Assembly (NCBI RefSeq): GCF_012935695.1
Contig: NZ_CP052859.1
Coordinates: 5,745,001 to 5,809,000 of the forward strand
Origin: Pseudomonas sp. ADAK18
GTDB taxonomy: Bacteria; Pseudomonadota; Gammaproteobacteria; Pseudomonadales; Pseudomonadaceae
Reading direction: 5' to 3'
Length of the DNA stretch: 64,000 nucleotides
Numbering within the stretch: the first letter of the stretch is position 1; each line of letters starts with the position of its first letter. The translations under genes and the position numbers were made by a program. Positions 8,914-19,000 of the stretch are shown piece by piece. A model generated the notes under the pieces. It did not search any database, was not told where the DNA came from, and saw only the letters and a list, made by a program, of their open reading frames with translations.

Positions 8914-9612
8914 TTATTCGTCGATCCGTTCAAGGCCGTTCAGGTAGTTTGTAATCACCTCCATCCCCCGCATGAGATGGTTGCGCAAGGTCAGAATGCT
9001 TTCGTCGACCTTCTTTTGTGCTACCAGGTTCAGCAGTTCGCGGTGGTCTTCCTGGGACGTTTCGCCCAGCCCCATGGACTCGAGATTGAAACGCAGGAAG
9101 CGTTCCTCTTCGTTCAGCCCGTGCTCCACCAGTTTGAGTAGCCGCTGATTGGGGGCCTTGCCATACAAAGCCATGTGAAACAGGCGATTGAGCCGGCCAA
9201 TCTCGGTGTAGTCGGTTTCGCGTTCAAGGGCATCAATACAAGCGCCGGCCTTGGCGATGTCGTCATCGGTGAGCAAGGGAATCGATAAGCGTAGCGCCTC
9301 GGACTCCAGTAGAAGACGCAGGGCGTAGGTTTCAGCCGAGTTGTCTTCAATCAGGGGGGCGACCACCGCGCCTTTATGGGTTACGACATGCAGCAGCGAC
9401 TGGGCCTCCAGTTGGCGCAGGGCTTCGCGTACGGGCATCCGGCTGACCCCGAACAGGCTGGCCAACTCTTGCTGGCGCATGGCAGTGCCGCAGGGCAAGC
9501 GACCATCGAGGATGGCGTTGCGCAATGTTTCTTCAATCACGGAGCGAGCAAGGTGGGCGGGAATGGGCCCGCTGATCTTGATGCTGCTCAAAGGGTTCGG
9601 CTTCTGCGTCAC
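8914..9612 (-). CDS. GntR-family transcriptional regulator (FCD subfamily)
   Basis: This is a 232-residue DNA-binding regulator. An N-terminal winged helix at about 18-88 contains the GntR pattern (RNAILDGRLPCGTAMRQQEL, FGVSRMPVREALRQLEAQSL). A C-terminal FCD domain at about 95-220 has the usual metal/acid-ligand residues: RLNRLFHMAL, EDHRELL and LRNHL. The start is GTG 9612. A perfect palindrome ATTGGATCCAAT lies 36 bp upstream, the type of site bound by FCD regulators, so autoregulation is likely. The neighbouring genes (lapG divergent, pvf downstream) do not look like its catabolic targets; whether it controls pvf or lapG is open. Confidence 0.9.
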   Translation of the reverse strand: MTQKPNPLSSIKISGPIPAHLARSVIEETLRNAILDGRLPCGTAMRQQELASLFGVSRMPVREALRQLEAQSLLHVVTHKGAVVAPLIEDNSAETYALRLLLESEALRLSIPLLTDDDIAKAGACIDALERETDYTEIGRLNRLFHMALYGKAPNQRLLKLVEHGLNEEERFLRFNLESMGLGETSQEDHRELLNLVAQKKVDESILTLRNHLMRGMEVITNYLNGLERIDE

Positions 9613-9647
9613 GACTACGCTATCCTCCTTTTTAGAGAGTCTGGTTT

Positions 9648-9659
9648 ATTGGATCCAAT
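9648..9659. promoter_or_regulatory. Palindromic operator ATTGGATCCAAT, candidate GntR/FCD site
   Basis: This perfect 12-bp palindrome sits between gntR and the divergent lapG. The sequence is of the class bound by VanR-like FCD regulators, so the adjacent gntR product is the obvious candidate ligand. Confidence 0.6.
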
Positions 9660-9708
9660 GCACACTAAAGACTGCCTGTAAGCTTGTCAAACGGGCAAGG
9701 TTTCTGTT

Positions 9709-9722
9709 TGTAAGGGCTTACA
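9709..9722. promoter_or_regulatory. Inverted repeat TGTAAG-GG-CTTACA upstream of lapG
   Basis: A 6-bp inverted repeat with a 2-nt spacer lies about 140 bp upstream of the lapG start. Its size and position fit a dimeric regulator site. No specific binder is recognised. Confidence 0.35.
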
Positions 9723-9860
9723 TCACTCCCTTTAGTTATCTGACAGGTCTTGGTTCAAAAAGCCTGGCGCTGCAAGGGTGATTGCATCGTGCCATTGTTT
9801 TTTGCCGATTGAAGCTTCACCATCCATTGAAACTCCGTCTCTCCCCACGGACTGAACGCA

Positions 9861-10553
9861 TTGGCGGTACGTTTTATTCCCTCCCGGATCCTGTGCTGGC
9901 TGTTCTCGGCGCTGCTGCTGGCTGGCTTATTGCCTGGCGGGCTGCATGCCGATTGGGATTTTTCCCAGATCAGCCGCAAGGCAACCGCTTTGTACGGGCC
10001 GCTGGGGGAAGGCCAGCAGCGCATCGATGCCTGGCAGCGGCTGCTGGCGACACAAAAGCAAGTCAGCGAGGTGGAGCAGCTCAAGGTGGTCAACCTGTTC
10101 TTCAACAAGCAGATGCATTATGTGGAAGACATCGACCTGTGGCATCAGGTGGATTATTGGGAGACTCCCATCGAAGCCCTGTGGAAGGGTGCTGGGGATT
10201 GCGAAGACTATGCAATCGCCAAGTATTTCAGCCTGCGTCACCTGGGTGTCTCCAGCGACAAATTGCGCATTACCTACGTCAAGGCGTTGCGTCAGAATCG
10301 CGCCCACATGGTCTTGACCTATTATTCGACGCCAGAGGCGATGCCACTGGTGCTCGACAGCCTGATGGATGAAATCCAGCCGGCTAGCCAACGTACCGAC
10401 TTGCTGCCCGTCTATTCCTTCAATGCCGAAGGTTTGTGGCTACCGGGCGCCAAAGGCAACAAAAAGGTCGGTGACACCAAACGCTTGTCGCGCTGGCAGG
10501 ATGTGTTGAGAAAAATGCGTGCGGAAGGCTTTCCAGCCGAGCCTGCCAACTAG
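9861..10553 (+). CDS. lapG: LapG, periplasmic calcium-dependent cysteine protease
   Basis: LapG cleaves the N-terminal retention module of LapA and releases the adhesin, so biofilms disperse when c-di-GMP is low. The 230-residue product has a signal peptide (hydrophobic 10-27) and a BTLCP transglutaminase-like fold. The catalytic triad is visible as Cys114 (GAGDCEDYAIAKYF), His149 (RAHMVL) and Asp166 (VLDSLMDE); acidic residues flanking the Cys fit the calcium site. The start is TTG 9861; no ATG or GTG is available in the vicinity. It is followed 14 bp later by lapD, the gene for its c-di-GMP-controlled inhibitor, so the pair is an operon. Confidence 0.95.
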   Translation: MAVRFIPSRILCWLFSALLLAGLLPGGLHADWDFSQISRKATALYGPLGEGQQRIDAWQRLLATQKQVSEVEQLKVVNLFFNKQMHYVEDIDLWHQVDYWETPIEALWKGAGDCEDYAIAKYFSLRHLGVSSDKLRITYVKALRQNRAHMVLTYYSTPEAMPLVLDSLMDEIQPASQRTDLLPVYSFNAEGLWLPGAKGNKKVGDTKRLSRWQDVLRKMRAEGFPAEPAN

Positions 10554-10567
10554 GAGTAACTGTTCAG

Positions 10568-12514
10568 ATGTCTCTGTTCAAACAACTGTTGATCGCTATC
10601 TGTCTGTTCCTGGTGGTCGCCTTCAGCGGCAGCTTCATGGTCAGCCTGGAAAGCTCGCGTACTCAATACGTGAACCAGTTGCGCTCCCACGCGCAGGATG
10701 CGGCGACAGCCCTGGCACTGTCCCTGACCCCTAATATCGACGACCCGGCGATGGTGGAGTTGCTGGTCAGCTCGATCTTCGACAGCGGCTACTACGCCAG
10801 CATTCGAGTGGTCGACCTGGCGACCGACAAGACCATCGTCGAGCGCAGCGGTATCCCCGACAACAATGGCGTGCCGAACTGGTTCGTCAAATTGATCGGG
10901 CTCGAACCGGCCGGCGGTGATGCCTTGGTCAGCCGTGGCTGGGAACAGGCGGCGCGGGTCGAGGTGGTCAGCCACCCGATGTTCGCCCTGGCCAAGCTCT
11001 GGCAGAGCGCCCTCGGTAGCCTGAGTTGGTTACTGCTGTGTGGTGCGGTCAGTGCGGTGCTTGGTGCTTTGCTGCTGCGCCGTCAATTGAAGCCTCTGGA
11101 TTACATGGTCAAACAGTCCCACGCCATTGCCCGCCGGGAGTTTCTCAGCTTGCCAGAACTGCCACGCACCCCTGAGCTGCGGCGAGTCGTGCAGGCGATG
11201 AACCAGATGGTGGAGAAGCTCAAGGCGCTGTTTCAGGAGCAGGCCGAGCGCAGCGAAAAGCTGCGGGTCGAGTCTTATCAGGACAACCTCACCGGCCTGG
11301 CCAACCGTCGTTATTTCGAGATGCAACTCAACGCCCGCGTCAGCAACCCGGAAGAAACCAGTTCCGGCTATTTGCTGCTGCTACGGGTCAAGGACCTGGC
11401 CGGCCTCAACCAGCGCTTGGGCGGCCAGCGCACTGACCAACTGCTGAAGGCGGTAGGCGAACAACTGCTGCGCCAATGCGAGCCCTACCCGGAAACCCAC
11501 AACCTGGTCACCCGTATCCGCGGTGGCGAGTTTGCCGTGCTGGCGCCGGGGCTGATGCGCGAAGAGGCGTTGCAACTGGCACAGAACCTGGAAAGTACCT
11601 TGCTCAGCCTGCAAGCCACTGGCGCCAGCGACGTGACACCGGTGGCCTACATTGGCCTGGCCCCGTTCAATCACGGCGACGCGCCGCAAGCGTTGCTGAC
11701 GCTCGCCGATCAAGCCCTGGCCCAGGCCGAAGGCCAGGGAGAGGCCAGTTGGGTGTGCCTCGACCACAGCGCCGCCGCCAGCGTCGGTGACGATCACCAT
11801 GCCTGGCACACGCTGCTGGAGGACGCGTTGACCCAACGGCGCTTTCAGCTGTACTTCCAGCCGGTGGTCGCCAGCCAGGATCCTCAGCTGGTCCTGCACT
11901 ACAAAGTCTTGTCTCGTCTGGTGGATGACCACGGCCATACCATCCCGGCAGGGCGTTTCCTGCCCTGGCTTGAGCGCTTCGGCTGGTCGGCACGTCTGGA
12001 CCGCTTGATGCTGGAACTGGTGCTCAAGCAAATGGGCAGCCACACCCAGTGCCTGGCGCTGAATCTATCGGCCGCTACCCTGGCCGATCCTCAAGCCCTG
12101 AACCGGGTTTTTGATCTGCTGCGTCAGCATTCCAACCTGGGGCCGCGCCTGACCTTGGAAATCGGTGAAGAACAATTGCCTGAACAGGCCGTGTTGGAGC
12201 AACTTACCCAGCGTCTGCGCGAACTCGGCTTCGCCCTCAGCTTGCAGCGTTTTGGCGGGCGGTTCAGCATGATCGGCAACCTGGCACGCCTGGGCCTGGC
12301 CTACCTGAAGATCGATGGCAGCTACATCCGCGACATCGATCAGGAGAGCGACAAACGTCTGTTTATCGAAGCTATCCAGCGCGCAGCCCACAGCATCGAT
12401 TTGCCACTGATCGCTGAACGCGTGGAAACCGAGGGAGAATTGAAAGTGATCCGCGAGATGGGCATTTTCGGTGTGCAGGGGCAACTGTTTGGTGAGCCGG
12501 CGCCCTGGCGGTAA
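10568..12514 (+). CDS. lapD: LapD, inner-membrane c-di-GMP receptor with degenerate GGDEF-EAL
   Basis: LapD binds c-di-GMP in the cytoplasm and sequesters LapG in the periplasm. In this 648-residue protein TM1 is at about 5-26 and the periplasmic LapD/MoxY-N type domain at about 27-150 has the LapG-contact Trp125 (SRGWEQ). TM2 is at about 151-171, followed by HAMP and a signalling helix to about 235. The GGDEF domain has RGGEF at 318-322 in place of GGDEF, and the EAL domain has KVL at 446-448 in place of EAL. Both active sites are therefore degenerate, as expected for a receptor without cyclase or phosphodiesterase activity. It lies directly after lapG and faces lapA across one small gene. 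Confidence 0.95.
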   Translation: MSLFKQLLIAICLFLVVAFSGSFMVSLESSRTQYVNQLRSHAQDAATALALSLTPNIDDPAMVELLVSSIFDSGYYASIRVVDLATDKTIVERSGIPDNNGVPNWFVKLIGLEPAGGDALVSRGWEQAARVEVVSHPMFALAKLWQSALGSLSWLLLCGAVSAVLGALLLRRQLKPLDYMVKQSHAIARREFLSLPELPRTPELRRVVQAMNQMVEKLKALFQEQAERSEKLRVESYQDNLTGLANRRYFEMQLNARVSNPEETSSGYLLLLRVKDLAGLNQRLGGQRTDQLLKAVGEQLLRQCEPYPETHNLVTRIRGGEFAVLAPGLMREEALQLAQNLESTLLSLQATGASDVTPVAYIGLAPFNHGDAPQALLTLADQALAQAEGQGEASWVCLDHSAAASVGDDHHAWHTLLEDALTQRRFQLYFQPVVASQDPQLVLHYKVLSRLVDDHGHTIPAGRFLPWLERFGWSARLDRLMLELVLKQMGSHTQCLALNLSAATLADPQALNRVFDLLRQHSNLGPRLTLEIGEEQLPEQAVLEQLTQRLRELGFALSLQRFGGRFSMIGNLARLGLAYLKIDGSYIRDIDQESDKRLFIEAIQRAAHSIDLPLIAERVETEGELKVIREMGIFGVQGQLFGEPAPWR

Positions 12515-12529
12515 CGGCCCTCACTGGCC

Positions 12530-12868
12530 TCAGATCAAACCGGTTTCGTCGTCGTCGATCAAGTGACTCAGGCCGCCCAATGATTCCCGTGCGCTGCTAC
12601 GGTCTTTCAACTTTTCCTGCGCGGCAACCGGTAGGTCGGTCAGGTTGATCACGCCTTTCTGGATCAGCACCTGAATCAAGTCTTCCAGCACCCGGATCAT
12701 CTCCGAGTCACTGTGCTTGAGCTGCTTGAGGCTCACCTCCGCTTTTTCGTCGGCGAACCAGGCCTGGATCTCAAGGTGATCGGACGGCAAGGTTCCCGTC
12801 GCCTCAGCGTACGGCGCTGTTTCTACGCGAATCAGCTCACCCTGTGCATCACGTTGCACGTAGAACAT
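12530..12868 (-). CDS. Small acidic protein between lapD and lapA (unknown function)
   Basis: This 112-residue cytoplasmic protein is rich in Glu, Asp and Leu (for example VLEDLIQVLIQKGVINLTDLP) and ends in an acidic tail with DDDET. No signal peptide or membrane segment is present. Proteins of this kind beside Pseudomonas lap loci are often labelled 'tryptophan synthase subunit beta-like', a name with no supporting catalytic features here (112 residues, no PLP-lysine context). It is 162 bp downstream of lapA on the same strand and convergent with lapD. A role linked to the adhesin is only suggested by position. Confidence 0.75.
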   Translation of the reverse strand: MFYVQRDAQGELIRVETAPYAEATGTLPSDHLEIQAWFADEKAEVSLKQLKHSDSEMIRVLEDLIQVLIQKGVINLTDLPVAAQEKLKDRSSARESLGGLSHLIDDDETGLI

Positions 12869-12991
12869 TGAACATCCCTCATGAGAAGAACTGGCAACAG
12901 CCTGTCAGCAGCATAGGCCAACGGCGTGCATTTGGCCGTGAGTATGCCGTGCAACCGTGACCCCGTGCCAGTGACGGGGTGCCTGAAATGA

Positions 12992-13017
12992 ACCGGCCGC
13001 CTCAAGAGGCGGCCGGT
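12992..13017 (-). terminator. Hairpin downstream of lapA
   Basis: A perfect 12-bp GC-rich stem ACCGGCCGCCTC / GAGGCGGCCGGT with an AA loop begins 14 bp after the lapA stop. A second weaker stem (CCCCGT...ACGGGG) is at 12961-12978. There is no T run, so the hairpin may protect the 3' end or only partly terminate. Confidence 0.55.
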
Positions 13018-13030
13018 GCAGGGGTTCAGC

Positions 13031-16000
13031 TTAGGTGTGATCGACCTTGATGGTCGGGTCGGCACCGCTGATCAACGAGTTGATCGTCTGACCGGACCAG
13101 TTGTTACCTTCCAGCTTGATCGTGACATCCGCATTGGCCACACCGCCGGCTGCGTTGAGCTTGCCTTCGGAGCTGATCTGCAGCGTTGTCACGTTATCCA
13201 CCGTGGTCAACTTCAAGAAGTTGTCGATGGTGCCGTCGGTTTCGCCCTTGAGCAAATCGCGCAAGTCGATACGGTCGCCCTCCGATGCCTTGAAGTCCTT
13301 GATCACATCGTTGCCGATGTCACCGGCTTTCCAGATAAAGGTGTCGGCGCCCGTGCCACCGATCAGGATGTCATTGCCCTGGCCGCCGATCAGCGTGTCG
13401 TTACCGGTACCGCCCAGCAGGATGTCATTACCTTTGCCGCCGTCCAGGTAGTCGCTGCCACCTTGGCCGAACAGGATGTCATCGCCCGAGCCACCCAGCA
13501 GGGTGTCGTTACCGTCTTTGGCACCCGAGGTGTCGAATTCGGTGTAGTGCTCGGTGATGTACTTGTGCACGTCCTGGCCGGTAACGGCGGCTACCGCTAC
13601 GCCATTCTTGCCGGCCACGTAGGACTGGATGGCGTTGTAGCCTTCGCCAGGAATACCCGGGAAGCTCACCAGGTCGCCGAACAGGATGTCGTTGCCATCA
13701 CCACCATCGACACGGTCAGCACCCGGCAGGGTGGCTTCGCTGTGGCCGAGGATAGCGTTGGCCAGGTCCTTCGGATCGATGTTGGACTGTGGCTTGCCGT
13801 CGCTGTCGTACGGTTTCAACTGGTCCAGGCTGACGCCGCTGTTCAGGCCGATGGCTTCGACGCCGCCCGTGGATAAACCGCTGAGCAGTGCAAACGCGGA
13901 GCCGGAGTTACTGGTGGTAGAACTATCGGTGGAGAAGCCAGTACCGCCAAGGTTAGACAACTCATAGGTGCCATCCCCTTGGGCATGGACGGTTCCCGGG
14001 CTGTAGCTGGTCCAGCCGAAGTTGTAGGTCCAGACGGTTACTTTCCCGGTGGCATCAATGTCAATTTGGTGATTGCTGTCGGGCTTGGTGCTGAATGTGC
14101 TACCCAAGGTGTAGTTGCTGCCGGTGACGACATCATCCAGTTTTACGCTGCCATACAAGGTCGGGTTGGTCTGTTCGCCGGATTGGTAGTACGTCGGCTG
14201 GCCATCGGTGATGAAGTACGTTGTGTTGATTGCGCCGGTGTTGCCTTTCGCCTGGGCACTGTTGAAGAAGTTGGCCGTGGCCTTGAACACATCTTCGTAG
14301 TTGGTCCCGCCGCCTGACACCATTGAGTCCAGGACAGTCTTCAGAGCAGCCAGGGCACCGGGGTCTTTCAGGTTGACCGAAATCGTCTTGTTGACCTGGG
14401 TATCGAAGTCCGCCAGGAAGATATTCACGGTGCCCGAGGTGCTGGTGCCCATGCTGTCTTGCAGTGACTTGAACACGGTGGTCAGCGAGTCTTTCGCCGC
14501 CTGCACCGAAGTCGCACTCATACTGCCCGAGGTGTCCACCATGAACGCGATGTTGTAATTCTTGCCCTGGACCACGTTCAGGCCTGAAACGTCCGCTACC
14601 ACGATGTCGTTGCCACCGGTGCCGACAACGTTGTCATCGCCCGAGGTGCCCATCGACGGCGTATAGGTGCCAGGGTAAATTTTGACCGGGATCGTGGCTG
14701 TGCTACTCGCCGAACCGCCCAGGCTTTCAGTCGAGGTTGACGTGACCGTCAGATTGAACGTGCCATTGTAATAAGGCGGTGGTTTGATCGCGAGGTTGGC
14801 AAGGTCCCAACCCAAGACGTTTACTTCGCCGTTGCTGGCGGTTGCGGTGAATGTATGGCCCGCACCATCGGTGAGCACCGAGCCCGCCGGAATGCCACTG
14901 ACCTTCACGGCCAGAGACTCAGAACCATCGGTGTCGGTCAGTGCAGTGGTCACCTTGGACAGGTGGACATTGCTGTTTTCCAGACCCTCGTTAGGTTTGT
15001 AGGCCGTGTAATACCCATCACCACTGGTGCCAGTGAACTCAGACAGGTTGACCCCCGCGTTGATCAGGTCTTGACGGTCGGTGTAGAGCGGTACGCCGCC
15101 GCTACTTAGATCGATAGCCGCAGCGCCGTTGACTGACAGGTTTACATCATAGCTACCGGGGCCGGACTGGTTTGAGTGGTAGACATCGATGGTGTAGTAG
15201 CCGCTGGTGGTCGGCACGAACGTACCGTTCAATGCACCGCCCGCTCCCCACGTGGTAGTCGCTACGTCCTTGCCGCCGATGTTGACGACCAGGCTGTCAT
15301 CTCCGGTACCGGTGAACTTGTAGGACTTGCCGGCCTCCAGGTAAATAAGGCCAGAGGTTTTCGAGCCGGTGCCCAGAGCCACGTTGCCGGTGGACTGAAC
15401 GTTGGTCTCAACTGTCGTGCTGTTTGGCGTACCGGCATTAGCGATGGCCGCTTTGAGTTGGTCAGCGGAAACACCGTTGCCATCAGTCCCCAGCCCTTTG
15501 AGATTGGTCCAGGTTTCTTTGATCAGGCCAATGGAAGGCGGGATCGCTTGGGAGTTGTCGGTGACGAGTGTTGGTTTGTCGGCCACCGGCGTGATGTCGA
15601 CTTTCATCGTGGCGGTGTTGCCCAGATCCTTGCCATCGGTTGGCTGGAACTTGAACTGTGCGTAGTCCGCCTGCTTGTTGCCCACGCCCGTGCCGCCGTA
15701 GCCATCGACACCGGATTCGTTGGCGTTCGGCATGAAGCGCAACTGGCCGCCGTCGATCTGGGCCTTGGTGAAGGTCTGGCCGGCGGTCACGCTGGTCCAG
15801 GTGACGCCATCTGCTGCGAGGAACTGCAGCTTCCCGGCAACCGGCAGCTCGGTGATTTTCACCCCGAGGCTGGCCTGTGGAGAGTCCACATCAGTGACAC
15901 CGAAGTTGGACCAGGTCATGGCCAACGGGGTGTCTTCCGTGCCGGTGACAGCGCTGCCAGTGGCAACCGGTGGATCGTTGACCGCCACCACGTTGACCGT

Positions 16001-19000
16001 GGCGGTCGCCACGTTGGAGTAATTGCCGCCGTCGGTCACGGTCACGGTGATGGTTCGTGGCGTGGTGCTCGGGTCGTGGCTGTTGTTGGTGAACGTGATG
16101 TTCTTGATCTGCTGCGTGTAGTCAGCCAGTGACGCCGTACCGGTCAGGGTCAGGGTGATCTTGCCGGTGGCAGGGTCCGTGGCCGAGGTGACGGTGATGC
16201 CAGCGACATTGGTGAAGTTCAGCGAGTCGCCCTGTTGGGTGTTGGTCAGGACTACGGTGGCGCCGGTCAGCTGAGTGCTGTCCGGGTCGGTGATCTTGAT
16301 GTCGGTGTCAGCAATCGACACACCAGCGCCGCCTTCGGTGAACGTGGTCTTGTAGTTGGCACCCGTTGCGCCGCTGGAGTCGTTAGCGTCCAGGTCGATG
16401 ACCGGTGGCGCGTCATTGTCGATGATCAACGTGGTAACGCTGCCGTTGGTGCCGCTGATCGCCAGGTTCTCGAAGTTGCCACCGGTGGTCTTGTCGATAG
16501 TGATCACGAAGTTTTCCGTAGGCTCGGTCAACTTGTCATCGATGGTCTTGATATCGAACGTTGCGCTGCTGGAGCCAGCCGGGATCTTCACGGTGTACAC
16601 GCCGGTGAAGTCCGAACCGTCGGTGGCCGTGCCGCTGTACTTGAGGGTCACAGTGACGTCGGTAGCCGCCGGGTTGGTCAGGTTCAGCGTGTAGTGAGCG
16701 GTCTGGCCTTCGTTGACCGAGGCATCGCCCGCGATGCTGATCACGGTGTTGTTCACCACGTCCGTCACCTTGGTGACCACCGGGGTGCCGACCACAATCA
16801 GGTTCTCGTACTTGTCGCCGCCGCTGACCACGTTGGTGATCTTGGCCGAGACATCGTTGGCGCCGACGTAGACGTCATTAGGCGCCGTGACATTGACGGT
16901 GCTGCTGGTCTTGCCATTGCCGATGGTAATGCTCGAGCCGTTGTCCAGCTTGACCACCAAATCGGAGCCGACGTTGGTCACGGCAGCGCCGTTCTTGTCC
17001 ACGAGGCTGGCGGTGTAGGTGATCTGGCCACCCTCGGCAACGCTGTTGGTGGCGGTCAGTACAACCTTCACATCGTCGATGGTGTCGTTGATGGTGGTGG
17101 TTGCGCCGTCGCCCGCTACAACGAGTTTCTCGAAGTTGCCGCCAGTGGTGTCGGTGATCTTGACGGTCTGGGTGCTCTTGTCGATGAACACGTCATCGCC
17201 AGGCGCTGCGACGGTCACAGAACCGGTGGTCGCGCCTTGCTTGATGGTGATGCTCGAGCCGTTGTCCAGCTTGATCGTCATGTCAGTGCCGGCCTTGTTG
17301 CTCAAGGTGGCGGTGTAGGTGATCTGGCCACCCTCATTGACTTCGCTAGGCGCAGTCAGCGTGACGGTGGTGGTATCGGTGGTGCCCGGTGTGTCGGTCA
17401 CGGTGGTGGTGACGGGTGTGGTCCCCGGAACCAGGTTTTCGTAATGCGCGCCGCCGGCTACGTTGGTGATGGCCGTGGTGACGGTTTGGTTACCGGCGTA
17501 GACGTCGTTCGGTGCAACCACCGAAACGGTACCGCTGGACTGGTTCACACCGATGGTGATGGTCTGGCCGTTATCCAATGTCACGGTCAACGGGTTAGTG
17601 ATGTTGGTCACTACCGCGCCGTTTTTATCCACAAGGCTGGCGGTGTAGACGATGTTGCCGCCTTCACCCACGGTGGTGGTGGCGGTCAGGACCACGTCCA
17701 CCTTGTCGATGGTGTCGTTGATAACGGTGGTTGCGCCATCGCCTGCTACAACGAGCTTCTCGAAGTTGCCGCCGGTGGTGTCAGTGATCTTGACGGTCTG
17801 GGTGCTCTTGTCGATGAACACGTCATCACTTGGAGCCGCGACGGTTACCGAACCCACGGTCTCGCCGGCCTTGATGGTGATGGTCGAACCGTTGTCCAGC
17901 TTCAGCGTCACATCCGTGCCAGCCTTGTTGCTCAAGGTGGCGGTGTAGGTGATCTGGCCACCTTCGTTGACGGCGCTAGGCGCGGTCAGTGTGACGGTGG
18001 TGGTATCGGTGGTGCCCGGTGTATCGGTCACGGTGGTGGTGACGGGTGTGGTCCCCGGAACCAGGTTTTCGTAATGCGCGCCGCCGGCTACGTTGGTGAT
18101 GGCCGTGGTGACGGTTTGGTTACCGGCGTAGACGTCGTTTGGCGCCACAACCGAAACGGTACCGCTGGATTGGTTTACACCGATGGTGATGGTCTGGCCG
18201 TTATCCAGGGTGACAGTCAGCGGGTTGGTGATGTTGGTCACCGCCGCGCCGTTTTTATCCACAAGGCTGGCGGTGTAGACGATGTTGCCGCCTTCGCCGA
18301 TGGTGGTGGTGGCGGTCAGGACTACATCGACTTTGTCGATGGTGTCGTTGATAACGGTGGTTGCGCCATCGCCTGCTACAACGAGCTTCTCGAAGTTGCC
18401 GCCGGTGGTGTCAGTGATCTTGACGGTCTGGGTGCTCTTGTCGATGAACACGTCATCGCCCGGCGCTGCCACGGTGATCGAGCCAACGGTTTCGCCGGCC
18501 TTGATGGTGATGGAAGAGCCGTTATCCAGCTTCAGCGTCAGATCAGTGCCAGCCTTGTTGCTCAAGGTGGCGGTGTAGGTGATCTGGCCACCTTCGTTGA
18601 CGGCGCTAGGCGCGGTCAGTGTGACGGTGGTGGTATCGGTGGTGCCCGGTGTGTCGGTCACAGTGGTGCTGACCGGTGTTTTACCAGGGACGAGGTTCTC
18701 GTAATGCACGCCGCCGGCCACGTTAGTGATGGCCGTGGTGACGGTCTGATTACCGGCGTAGACATCGTTTGGAGCCACAACCGAAACAGTACCGCTGGAC
18801 TGGTTCACACCAATAGTGATGGTCTGGCCGTTATCCAGGGTGACAGTCAGCGGGTTGGTGATGTTGGTCACCGCCGCGCCATTTTTATCCACAAGGCTGG
18901 CGGTGTAGACGATGTTGCCGCCTTCGCCGATGGTGGTGGTGGCGGTCAGGACTACATCGACCTTGTCGATGGTGTCGTTGATAACGGTGGTTGCGCCATC

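Noticed and set aside
8709..8954. 81-codon plus-strand frame upstream of pvf
   Set aside because: It overlaps the gntR 3' end, has no recognisable domain and no convincing ribosome site; it could be a small gene but there is no support.
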